Below, in pieces: positions 1-6,063 of a stretch of 44,771 bases of DNA; positions within the stretch are counted from its first letter, which is position 1, and each line of letters opens with the position of its first letter. Position numbers and translations under genes: made by a program. This DNA is from a virus: positions 1-44,771 of IMG/VR virus record IMGVR_UViG_3300046461_000018. One strand, 5' to 3'. The notes below the pieces were generated by a model that searched no databases, was not told where the DNA came from, and saw only the letters and a list, made by a program, of their open reading frames with translations.

Positions 1-57
1 GCTCGCGCGTTGTTCGTCGAGCGCGGCAAGGTCGGTCGGATTGAAGTCGGAACTCAT
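1..57 (-). CDS. Duplicated 5' end of the Bbp19-like gene (partial)
   Basis: Reading the minus strand from the ATG at 57 gives the first 19 residues of the Bbp19-like protein (MSSDFNPTDLAALDEQRAS), cut by the window edge. It is the same gene as 44398-44733, split by linearisation of a circle, and should not be counted twice. Confidence 0.9.
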   Translation of the reverse strand, partial: MSSDFNPTDLAALDEQRAS

Positions 58-95
58 GAGTGCGGAGAATACGGGCGCGTGTTCGGGGTATGGTT
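1..95. repeat. Terminal direct repeat, left copy (95 bp)
   Basis: These 95 bases are identical to 44677-44771, the last 95 bases of the window. The copy covers the first 19 codons of the Bbp19-like gene and the start of the late-promoter-like motif at 88-97. The simplest reading is a circular genome cut at an arbitrary place by an assembler overlap, because the cut falls inside a gene. A real short terminal repeat of a T7-like virion is a less likely alternative, since such repeats normally avoid coding starts. Confidence 0.95.
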
Positions 96-97
96 AC
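88..97 (-). promoter_or_regulatory. Late-promoter-like motif CGTAACCATAC, copy A
   Basis: The minus strand reads CCGTAACCATACCCC directly after the TAG stop (102-100) of the 105-aa gene. Sixteen nt further comes TATTCT (71-66), a fair -10 hexamer, and 8 nt after that the ATG of the Bbp19-like gene at 57. No Shine-Dalgarno sequence lies before that ATG. The same 11-mer recurs at 5624, 30113 and 3560, always on this strand. The role as a promoter is inferred from the repeated spacing. Confidence 0.55.
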
Positions 98-99
98 GG

Positions 100-417
100 C
101 TATTCGCCGTAGATCCGGTTCGCGATCGGCTTCGGTGCGCTGTTCCCGTTCGCGAGTTCCATGTCGGTGATCTGCAGGTTCATGCTCTTATCCGCGCCGT
201 CCTGGTTCTCGTACTGCGAGATGCTGCAAACCTCGACGAGCGCGGTGAGTTGCATCACCGTGCCGACCGGCGGCAGTTCGGTGATGCCCAGCTTCGCGAG
301 GATGTCGTCATCAAGGCAGATCGACAGTCCGTACGGGTATTGCGGCAGATCGTCGTCTGTGCCGCCGAGCATCGTGTCGGCCTTGGCTTCGGCCGCGGTG
401 AGCTTCATCGAGATCAT
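100..417 (-). CDS. Small head-region protein (capsid-associated, hypothetical)
   Basis: A 105-residue acidic protein beginning MISMKLTAAEAK. The start at 417 forms an ATGA overlap with the portal stop codon, and an AGGCGG sequence lies just upstream, so translational coupling to the portal is likely. Longer upstream readings in this frame are arginine-rich shadow of the portal gene. The KLTAAEAKA start, the Pro-rich LGITELPPVG stretch and the EVCSISQYENQDG strand-like segment resemble small conserved proteins encoded next to portals in BPP-1-like podoviruses, some annotated as capsid staple or decoration proteins. I cannot confirm which. It is the last gene before the late motif at 88-97. Confidence 0.75.
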   Translation of the reverse strand: MISMKLTAAEAKADTMLGGTDDDLPQYPYGLSICLDDDILAKLGITELPPVGTVMQLTALVEVCSISQYENQDGADKSMNLQITDMELANGNSAPKPIANRIYGE

Positions 418-2240
418 TGCGGGCCGCCTGTGTATCCGGTGAGGTTGCTCATGGTGTCGGACAGCACATTGCTGGCGCCGCCTTGCGTCGGTGCCTGCGC
501 GGCCGTCTTCGCCGTCTCTGCTGCCTGCTGCATCTGCGCCTGCTGCGCGGCCTGCTGCGCGGCCTTGGCGCGTGCTGCGCGCTGCGCGTCGCGTTGATCG
601 GGATCGACGTCGAGTGCCGGATCGGTGCCAAGCGCATCGGTGTACTGCTCGTACCATCCATCGGAGTCGAAGTTATCGAGCACCGTGACGGGCTGCTGCG
701 CTTCGAGCTGCAACTGCGCCACGCCGCTAAGCGCCATGACCAGCTTGTCGATGCTGTTCGTGCCGATCTGCTTCTGTGCCTGCGCGAGGATCGAGACGAA
801 CTCAACCTGCAGTGCCACGCCGGCCAGTTCGGGCGGGGGCGGCGGCAGGAGACCCGCTTCTACGATGATGTCGAACGCAGCATCGACGAGTGGCTTCAGC
901 AGTTCATCGTGCAGGCGCTCGATCACCGGCCCGAGCATCAGCATCTTTTCTTCGTGCAGTTCCGCGACTTCAGTCGCCGTCATGTTCGCGTTGGTGTTGT
1001 TCGCGAGCATGAGGAACAGGTCTTCGTAGAACGCGCTGCGGATGCGTTCGCGCACGTCCTGGATATCCTGCAGCAGATACTGCAGCGGGAGATTCACTTC
1101 ATAGATCGAGCGGATGCCACCGTTCGGCGTGGCCGAATCCGCGTACGAGATGCCGCCCGGCAGCGTGTCGATATCGTGATTCTTCAGCGACGTCGGCACC
1201 TGTAAAGGCGGCTTCGTCATGTAGTCGATAGCCTGGCCCTTGCGCAACTGCTCGTGCTGCAACTGGCGGATATCGCCCAGCGCGTCCATTGCGGGACCGT
1301 TGCCGTAGATGTCGCCGCCGTAGGTTGACCAGCGCGGCGCGACCACGCGGAATTTCTTGAAGCCACCCACGGACAGCAGCGCGTTATCGCCGCCTGTCGT
1401 GCCCTGGTTGGATGTCTGCTGCGAGTCCGACGAGCCGCCGACTTCGAGATAGGTCGACGTCCACGCCATGTTGCGTGCGTCCGACTTGCTCGGATCGCGG
1501 TCTTCGTTCGGCTCGATGCAGTGGATCACCGTGCGCCACACGTCCAGGTTGCCCGAGTCGTACATGCGCCGCGTGTTGTCGCTCACGTTCGCGTAGCCGA
1601 ACTGCTTCACGAGCTGCGCGACGGTCTTCTGGAATTCGCGATACAGCGTATCGACTTCGCCGCGGTCACTGGTCGAGATGCAATACTCGCCGGCCGTCAG
1701 CGGGTACATGCGGATCACGTCCTGGTAGTCCGTCATGATGATCGCGACACTGGTGCCGAACGCGCCGATTTCCTCGTACATTGAGTGCAGCGAGCGGTAC
1801 ACATTGGACCGGTTGAACACGTCGAGAATCAGCTTCGTGACAGCCGAGCACCACGCCTTGACGGGCTTCTTTTTGTTCAGGTCGTCATACGGCGTCTTGA
1901 GTGCGATCCACGGGCGTGCGGGCGATGTAGCCCCGGCCATGAGCCCGGCGCCGAGCACGCGCAGGGATTTCGTAGCCGTGCTGTCGAAGATGTTCTGGTT
2001 GCGCCGGTTGCCGCGGTTGCGATCCTCGACGAAGAAGCGGCCCGCGCGCGGCAGCAGGACATTGCTGATGTCCTTGTACTCGCGAATCCATGACGAACGC
2101 TCATTCTTCAGCGCGTACCATCGCTGGAGAATGAGTTCCTTGCGCGTCTTGACCGGCTTCGCATTGCCGCCCGACTGACTCGGTTTCTCGGCTGATGCGT
2201 CCGGTTGTGCGCTCTGGTCGTTCGTGAGAAGCGTGGCCAT
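414..2240 (-). CDS. Portal (head-tail connector) protein, T7 type
   Basis: A 608-residue portal protein that would form the dodecameric ring at the packaging vertex. The N-terminal 30 residues are polar and low in complexity. From about residue 33 the sequence is typical of the podoviral head-tail connector family: KTRKELILQRWYALKNERS, then GRFFVEDRNRG, then STATKSLRVLGAGLMAG. The C-terminus (from about 555) is an Ala/Gln-rich helix (AARAKAAQQAAQQAQ) typical of portal barrels. The length is slightly above the 520-560 usual for T7-like connectors. The start overlaps the upstream 105-aa gene by one base (TGATG), and the stop overlaps the next gene by four. Confidence 0.93.
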   Translation of the reverse strand: MATLLTNDQSAQPDASAEKPSQSGGNAKPVKTRKELILQRWYALKNERSSWIREYKDISNVLLPRAGRFFVEDRNRGNRRNQNIFDSTATKSLRVLGAGLMAGATSPARPWIALKTPYDDLNKKKPVKAWCSAVTKLILDVFNRSNVYRSLHSMYEEIGAFGTSVAIIMTDYQDVIRMYPLTAGEYCISTSDRGEVDTLYREFQKTVAQLVKQFGYANVSDNTRRMYDSGNLDVWRTVIHCIEPNEDRDPSKSDARNMAWTSTYLEVGGSSDSQQTSNQGTTGGDNALLSVGGFKKFRVVAPRWSTYGGDIYGNGPAMDALGDIRQLQHEQLRKGQAIDYMTKPPLQVPTSLKNHDIDTLPGGISYADSATPNGGIRSIYEVNLPLQYLLQDIQDVRERIRSAFYEDLFLMLANNTNANMTATEVAELHEEKMLMLGPVIERLHDELLKPLVDAAFDIIVEAGLLPPPPPELAGVALQVEFVSILAQAQKQIGTNSIDKLVMALSGVAQLQLEAQQPVTVLDNFDSDGWYEQYTDALGTDPALDVDPDQRDAQRAARAKAAQQAAQQAQMQQAAETAKTAAQAPTQGGASNVLSDTMSNLTGYTGGPQ

Positions 2241-2557
2241 CAGCTACCCAGCAACGTATTCGAGCCGAGGCCCGCGCCACCGAGGTTGAGCGACGAGCCT
2301 GCAACGCCGCCCGCTCCGGTCAGCAGCGTGGATGCCGGGCCGCTGTTCACGCCCGCAGCCGCAGCGGTGCCGCCGGGGTTGAGCGCCGACGTGTCTGCGG
2401 CCGTGCCTTTTTGCGCGGTGCCTGCGGCGGCTTTTGCCTTGTCCGCTTCGCCGCGCTGGTTCGCGGCCTGCTGGTTCGCCTGAACGTGCGACGCGACGGC
2501 GGCGCCAGCGCTGATAGCAGCGGTCGCGCCAGCGACGATAAGTGCGAGTGAACTCAT
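2240..2557 (-). CDS. Hypothetical small Ala/Gly-rich protein before the portal
   Basis: A 105-residue protein. The first 25 residues are a hydrophobic Ala-rich helix (LALIVAGATAAISAGAAVASH), followed by a Gln/Ala/Lys helix and a Gly/Ser/Ala-rich tail with repeated GGAG and LLGS-like turns. The helix could be a membrane segment or a virion-internal helix. Proteins with this plan (hydrophobic helix, QANQQAANQR) are common between terminase and portal in BPP-1-like phages and resemble short versions of T7 gp14-type internal virion proteins. The function is not known. It is tightly coupled on both sides: ATGA with the upstream gene, TGATG with the portal. Confidence 0.7.
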   Translation of the reverse strand: MSSLALIVAGATAAISAGAAVASHVQANQQAANQRGEADKAKAAAGTAQKGTAADTSALNPGGTAAAAGVNSGPASTLLTGAGGVAGSSLNLGGAGLGSNTLLGS

Positions 2558-3009
2558 GGCGTTTCCTTCGTAATCGTTACGTTGCCGGGGGCTCTCGCCA
2601 GCAGCCCCGATTCGTCGGTCATGTCGGCTTCTGCTTCTTCAACCGATTGCGCATCGCTCGGCAGGATCATCGTCATGTGCGTTTCGGCGTGCGTTCTGAA
2701 CAACGCCTTGCGCCCGCGAAGACCGGGCAGCACGTGAAAACCTGTAAGCCGCACCGCTTCGGTTCCAGTGAACATCGTCACGTCACCGTGCAGCACCAGC
2801 ACGGTCGCGCGGCGCAGTACCGTGCCCGATGCAACAACGCCCGCCGGCAGATGGGCGGTGCGCCCGTACATGCCGCCGTGAATCAGGTGATCGATCGTTA
2901 CTTCGACCTGCGGCAGTTCGCGCAGGCCAGCATCAATTTCGCGCAACGTGTCGAGCGTCGTCCGGTCAGGAGCCACAAGCGAGAGCGCACGTTCGGCAAC
3001 GTCATTCAT
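2554..3009 (-). CDS. Hypothetical protein, possibly cupin-like fold
   Basis: A 151-residue protein with a helical start and a central run of alternating strands and glycines (HLIHGGMYGRTAHLPAGVV, then TVLVLHGDVTMFTG). The pattern of short strands ending in G-D/G-T turns and the His residues at HLIHGG resemble a small cupin or jelly-roll domain. The similarity is by pattern only. The position between the GNAT gene and the portal cluster, with 4-8 base overlaps on both sides, makes it part of the head operon; a decoration or assembly role is possible. Confidence 0.65.
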   Translation of the reverse strand: MNDVAERALSLVAPDRTTLDTLREIDAGLRELPQVEVTIDHLIHGGMYGRTAHLPAGVVASGTVLRRATVLVLHGDVTMFTGTEAVRLTGFHVLPGLRGRKALFRTHAETHMTMILPSDAQSVEEAEADMTDESGLLARAPGNVTITKETP

Positions 3010-3478
3010 GACCGAAGCCCTTGAAGTACACGCGATTCGTCGCGCGGTATCCGATTCGCGGCAGGATCACATCGAGCCGGCTTTCGGCTGGCGCGCTGAT
3101 CATCAGACCGAGCGCTCCGCGTTCCTTCGCGATCTGCTCGGCCAGTTCCCGGATCTGCGTGCCGGCGCCGCCTTTGCGTGCGCTTGATGCGACGAAGAAC
3201 GAGATCAGGCAACCGATCAGCTTCGTGTAGTGGGGCAGCACCGTGAGCGTCACGACGCCAAAGCCGACCAACTCGTCGCGGTGTGCCCCCACGTCCCATG
3301 CGCCGATGCACTGCGCCACACCTGCGGCTTCCATCGCGCGATACGCGTCGGCGTCAACCTTCGGCTCACCGAACTCCGGCATGCGTCCAGACTCCGCGGC
3401 GTATTCCGCACAAAGCGCGTCGAAGCCCGCCGCACTGGCGAGTTGATCGAATGTGCATTTGTGGGTAACTGCGAACAT
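3002..3478 (-). CDS. GNAT-like N-acetyltransferase
   Basis: A 158-residue protein with the GNAT plan: helices, then a strand VGFGVVTLTVLP, then a FFVASSARKGGAGTQIRELAEQIAKERGA segment that matches motif A (V-x3-x-R-x-G-x-G-x2-L), and a C-terminal RIGYRATNRVYFKG strand. The ATG at 3478 is chosen because TGAGG sits 4-5 bases before it; a GTG at 3487 would overlap the terL stop. Small acetyltransferases of this sort are common in podoviral head operons and are related in fold to T7 gp13-type virion proteins. The acceptor is unknown. Copy D of the late motif (3560) lies 80 bp upstream, inside terL. Confidence 0.75.
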   Translation of the reverse strand: MFAVTHKCTFDQLASAAGFDALCAEYAAESGRMPEFGEPKVDADAYRAMEAAGVAQCIGAWDVGAHRDELVGFGVVTLTVLPHYTKLIGCLISFFVASSARKGGAGTQIRELAEQIAKERGALGLMISAPAESRLDVILPRIGYRATNRVYFKGFGHE

Positions 3479-3483
3479 GATCC

Positions 3484-5103
3484 TCACGCGTACGGGTTGT
3501 GCTCGCCACGGTTGCGAGGCATCGAATATGCGTACGGATCGTATTCGGCGCTCCGATCGGTATGGTTACGTTGCAGCATGTGGATCTTCGGGGTGTCGAT
3601 CAGTGCAAGGATCGCCGCGGAGCCTGCATCAGGCGAGCGCCCAATACGGGCGATGATCTCGTCGCGCGATTCCACCTTGATCTTTCGGCCGCGCAATTCC
3701 CATGTCGGCGCGGTGAGATCGGCCGCAAGCTCCTTGTCGGGGGGCAGGGCGATACCGTTGTTTGCGGTTGGGTCAAGCGCCTCGCGCATGCGCCACCATA
3801 GTTCGCTACGCAGGTTGAAGAACTCAAGTCGCCCAGACTTGTCCATGCCGCGCGCGGATTCGGACACGTTGACGCCGATGACAGGCTGGTTGGCGTTGTT
3901 CAGGAAGTCGTACGGCGAGGCGCCAATGCCGATGACGTCGATATGCATCGGCGCGTTGTCACGCGTTGCCGCGAGCACAAGCCCGGCAACGGTCGGGCCA
4001 TCCGGTGTGGCCGCGCCCGGGTACTTGAGCAGCTTGTCGAACCACATGCCGTGGCGCCGCGCGATGATGGTTGCATCCCGCCCGCCGCGCGCCACGTCGA
4101 TGCCTGTCGAGTCCATCGGTGGTTTCACGTCCAGATCTTTCCAGCGCGCCATTGCAGCATCGACCCACGCCGTGGGGATTACCTGCATCGCGTCGTCTTC
4201 GATGCCGGCGTTGAAGTCGCCATTGAGCATTTGTGACCTCAAAGGTTCGGGTAGCGCCTGCAGCGTCGACACATAGCCGGTGCCCATCAGGTACGGGTTA
4301 TCGCTCACGCGCGACGGGATGAACGTACGCGACAGCGGCGTGATGATGTCGGTCGGTTTGAATTCGGCGGGGTTGAAGTCGTACACGCGCTGATCGCCCA
4401 CGAGCACGAATGGCGTGTTGTCAGGGACTTCGATGTCTTTCGCATTGACGGTAGCGAACCATCGCAGCTCGCCCGGCTTGGCGGGGTTCGGGTGCTTGCG
4501 ATCGATCCACGGTGCAAAGAACTCGATCACCCAGCGTCCTGCTGCTGTCGTGGGTGGGTTGAACGTGAGCAGCGCGCGGCACCGCTGCTCGGGCGTAGTT
4601 GTACGCATCCAGCCCATCAGGAAGCGCACAGCGGCTTCGCGGTGGTTCGCTGCCTCGTCGTACACCAGCAGATCGTGCGGGCGGCCCTGGTACTTGGATT
4701 CGTCGCCCGGATTCGGGTATGAGCCGAACTCGATCTGGCGCGCTACGCCGTCGATCTCGGTGCGCCAGATGTTGTCCTTCCCGTTGTACCCATTGCGCGA
4801 GCCAAGCAGCTTCGTAAGCCGGTCAATAACGCCGGTTAGCTCGGTACCGTTCTCGCGCAGGATCATGGTGTTCTCGTGCTGGGTTAGCGCGAGTCCACAT
4901 GCGAGATCGGTCTTGCCGCCGCCCGCGGCGCCACCATACCCGGTGATGTCCGCAAGCGAATAGAACGCGTCACGTTGCGGGCCGGCGAGCGGCGACCATA
5001 TCGGGGGGCTGAAAGTGGCGAGCAGGCTATCAGCTTCGGCGAGTTCTTCCGGCGTCATCCACGGCCGCAACGCCTCCAGGTCGTCCAGGTCGTCCAGATT
5101 CAT
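3484..5103 (-). CDS. terL: Terminase large subunit
   Basis: A 539-residue packaging motor. The N-terminal ATPase shows Walker A at about residue 60 (GYGGAAGGGKTDLACGL) and Walker B at about residue 130 (DLLVYDEAAN). The C-terminal nuclease shows an Asp-led strand (GIDVARGGRDATIIARR), a second acidic strand (HIDVIGIGASPYDFL) and a late Asp (SPDAGSAAILAL), as in the RNase H-like terminase fold. The start at 5103 (MNLDDLDDLEAL) makes an ATGA overlap with terS. Upstream codons in the same frame are Arg-rich shadow of terS. The C-terminal codons for QRNHT contain copy D of the CGTAACCATAC motif. Confidence 0.95.
   Translation of the reverse strand: MNLDDLDDLEALRPWMTPEELAEADSLLATFSPPIWSPLAGPQRDAFYSLADITGYGGAAGGGKTDLACGLALTQHENTMILRENGTELTGVIDRLTKLLGSRNGYNGKDNIWRTEIDGVARQIEFGSYPNPGDESKYQGRPHDLLVYDEAANHREAAVRFLMGWMRTTTPEQRCRALLTFNPPTTAAGRWVIEFFAPWIDRKHPNPAKPGELRWFATVNAKDIEVPDNTPFVLVGDQRVYDFNPAEFKPTDIITPLSRTFIPSRVSDNPYLMGTGYVSTLQALPEPLRSQMLNGDFNAGIEDDAMQVIPTAWVDAAMARWKDLDVKPPMDSTGIDVARGGRDATIIARRHGMWFDKLLKYPGAATPDGPTVAGLVLAATRDNAPMHIDVIGIGASPYDFLNNANQPVIGVNVSESARGMDKSGRLEFFNLRSELWWRMREALDPTANNGIALPPDKELAADLTAPTWELRGRKIKVESRDEIIARIGRSPDAGSAAILALIDTPKIHMLQRNHTDRSAEYDPYAYSMPRNRGEHNPYA
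3560..3569 (-). promoter_or_regulatory. Late-promoter-like motif CGTAACCATAC, copy D
   Basis: The minus strand reads ACGTAACCATACCGAT inside the 3' end of terL. Sixteen nt downstream is TACGAT (3543-3538), the best -10 match of the four copies. Transcription from here would enter the GNAT gene and the rest of the head operon. This copy is constrained by coding, so it could be chance, but the same strand and the same spacing argue against that. Confidence 0.45.
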
Positions 5104-5594
5104 AGCAGATCTGAGCCGTCGTCCGTTTCCTGCTTGCGCTGCGCGGCAGCCGCACGAATGGCGGCCAGCTTCGCGGCGCGGTCTTCGGGAGTCAGGTTCA
5201 ACGATTCGCCGCCTGTAGTCATGTCTATGCGCTGCCCGAACTTGCGCGGGAACCACACGGCCAGCAACTTGAGGCGCGTCTCGATCTGCAGCTTGCGATG
5301 CCCGAGCATGTCTTCGCGCACGACCTTGTATCCCTCGTCGCTTTCTTCCGTGCGCTCGCCGAGCTTGGTCGTGTCTGCGATTTCGAGTGCCTGTTCGGCG
5401 ATTGCGTCGCCACCGAGTTCACGCGCATGCGCGAAGCGTCTGGAAAAGTCGGGGCGTGCTGACTTCCAGTCGTACACGGTCTGCCACGCCGGCATGTGAT
5501 CGTCGCGGCAAATAGCGCGCAGCGTCTCGCCGCCAGCTAGTCGGCGGCAGATTTCAGCGTCAATTTCGAGGGTGTAAAGAGTTGGGCGTCCCAT
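5100..5594 (-). CDS. terS: Terminase small subunit
   Basis: A 164-residue DNA-recognition subunit. Residues 1-60 hold a helix-turn-helix of the terminase small subunit type (EICRRLAGGETLRAICRDD, then PAWQTVYDWKSARPDFSRRFAHARE). A central helical oligomerisation segment follows, then RLKLLAVWFPRKFGQRID and a Lys/Arg/Asp tail. I chose ATG 5594 (MGRPTLYTLE, the usual start of the family) over a TTG at 5615. There is no Shine-Dalgarno before it, only the late motif ending 29 nt upstream. It is coupled to terL by ATGA. Confidence 0.88.
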   Translation of the reverse strand: MGRPTLYTLEIDAEICRRLAGGETLRAICRDDHMPAWQTVYDWKSARPDFSRRFAHARELGGDAIAEQALEIADTTKLGERTEESDEGYKVVREDMLGHRKLQIETRLKLLAVWFPRKFGQRIDMTTGGESLNLTPEDRAAKLAAIRAAAAQRKQETDDGSDLL

Positions 5595-5623
5595 GCACCG
5601 AATCGTGCAAGGCAATGACTGTC

Positions 5624-5633
5624 GTATGGTTAC
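5624..5633 (-). promoter_or_regulatory. Late-promoter-like motif CGTAACCATAC, copy B
   Basis: The minus strand reads TAGCGTAACCATACGAC, with TAG being the stop of the HTH gene. After 16 nt comes CACGAT (5607-5602), and 7 nt later the ATG of terS at 5594. The distance motif-to-ATG is 29 nt here and 30 nt at copy A. Both genes lack a Shine-Dalgarno sequence. Confidence 0.55.
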
Positions 5634-5857
5634 GCTATCGTGCGAAAGCGCGTTGCAGACTGCGCCCGCACGCGGTAATTGCAGATGCGCCAGACCTGCA
5701 TACGGCTGATCTCGAACTTGATCGCGATCACGCGATACGAAAGCCCTTCCTCGTGCAACCGGCGGATCATCTCCACGGCGGCATCGCTCAATTTCGCGCG
5801 CTGGTGATCCTGACCCACACGCAAACCGCGCTCATTTACCCCGATCATCTTTTTCAT
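5630..5857 (-). CDS. Small helix-turn-helix DNA-binding protein
   Basis: A 75-residue basic protein. Residues 22-55 form a Hin/resolvase-like HTH: KLSDAAVEMIRRLHEEGLS, then YRVIAIKFEISRMQVWRIC, followed by a basic arm. ATG 5857 is preferred because AGAGG lies 8 nt before it; a GTG at 5866 is possible. It sits between the iteron cluster and terS, where phages often place a late regulator or replication-linked binding protein. It is a candidate binder of either the iterons or the CGTAACCATAC element overlapping its own stop codon. That role is inferred from position only. Confidence 0.75.
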   Translation of the reverse strand: MKKMIGVNERGLRVGQDHQRAKLSDAAVEMIRRLHEEGLSYRVIAIKFEISRMQVWRICNYRVRAQSATRFRTIA

Positions 5858-5893
5858 CTTCGGCACCTCTGAACGCGTAATTTTTTGCTTAGT

Positions 5894-6061
5894 TCACCTA
5901 GATCACCTAGACCACCCAGTTTGGAAACTTAGTAATTTCGCCCTATACATCACACGCAGTATTGATATAAAAAGGTGATCTAGGTGATCTAGGTTGTCTA
6001 ACTGCATGCTGGGTAAGGCTTTGCGCCTAGATCACCTATCGAAAACAGGTGATCTAGGTGG
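5894..6061. repeat. Iteron cluster, candidate replication origin
   Basis: Three groups of a 9-bp unit TCACCTAGA (reverse TCTAGGTGA) lie in 168 bp: a tandem pair at 5894-5911 with a degenerate third, an oppositely oriented tandem group at 5973-5996, and a group at 6023-6061 holding a perfect 12-bp inverted repeat. Between the first two groups is an AT-rich stretch (ATTGATATAAAAAGG, about 5961-5975) that could be an unwinding element. The cluster directly follows the primase-helicase gene. Iterons, an AT-rich block and an adjacent replicative helicase are the usual marks of a phage origin; a terminator role for the inverted repeat is an alternative. Confidence 0.65.
6026..6058. repeat. Perfect 12-bp inverted repeat in the iteron cluster
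   Basis: CCTAGATCACCT (6026-6037), a 9-nt loop ATCGAAAAC, then AGGTGATCTAGG (6047-6058). It begins 5 bp beyond the stop codon of the primase-helicase. There is no T-run on the minus strand side, so it does not look like a simple intrinsic terminator. Confidence 0.85.
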
Positions 6062-6063
6062 TC

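Noticed and set aside
10-597. Long plus-strand frames over the late operon (for example 10-597, 34063-37965, 30184-32964)
   Set aside because: They are Arg/His/Val-rich mirror images of well-recognised minus-strand genes, caused by high GC at third positions, and have no family resemblance.
2554-3487. Toxin-antitoxin or defence pair in the GNAT/cupin-like genes
   Set aside because: Both lie in a tightly overlapping head operon between terminase and portal, which favours virion assembly over a GNAT toxin module.
5894-6061. CRISPR array
   Set aside because: Repeat units are only 9 bp, tandem without spacers and in both orientations; no cas genes are near.
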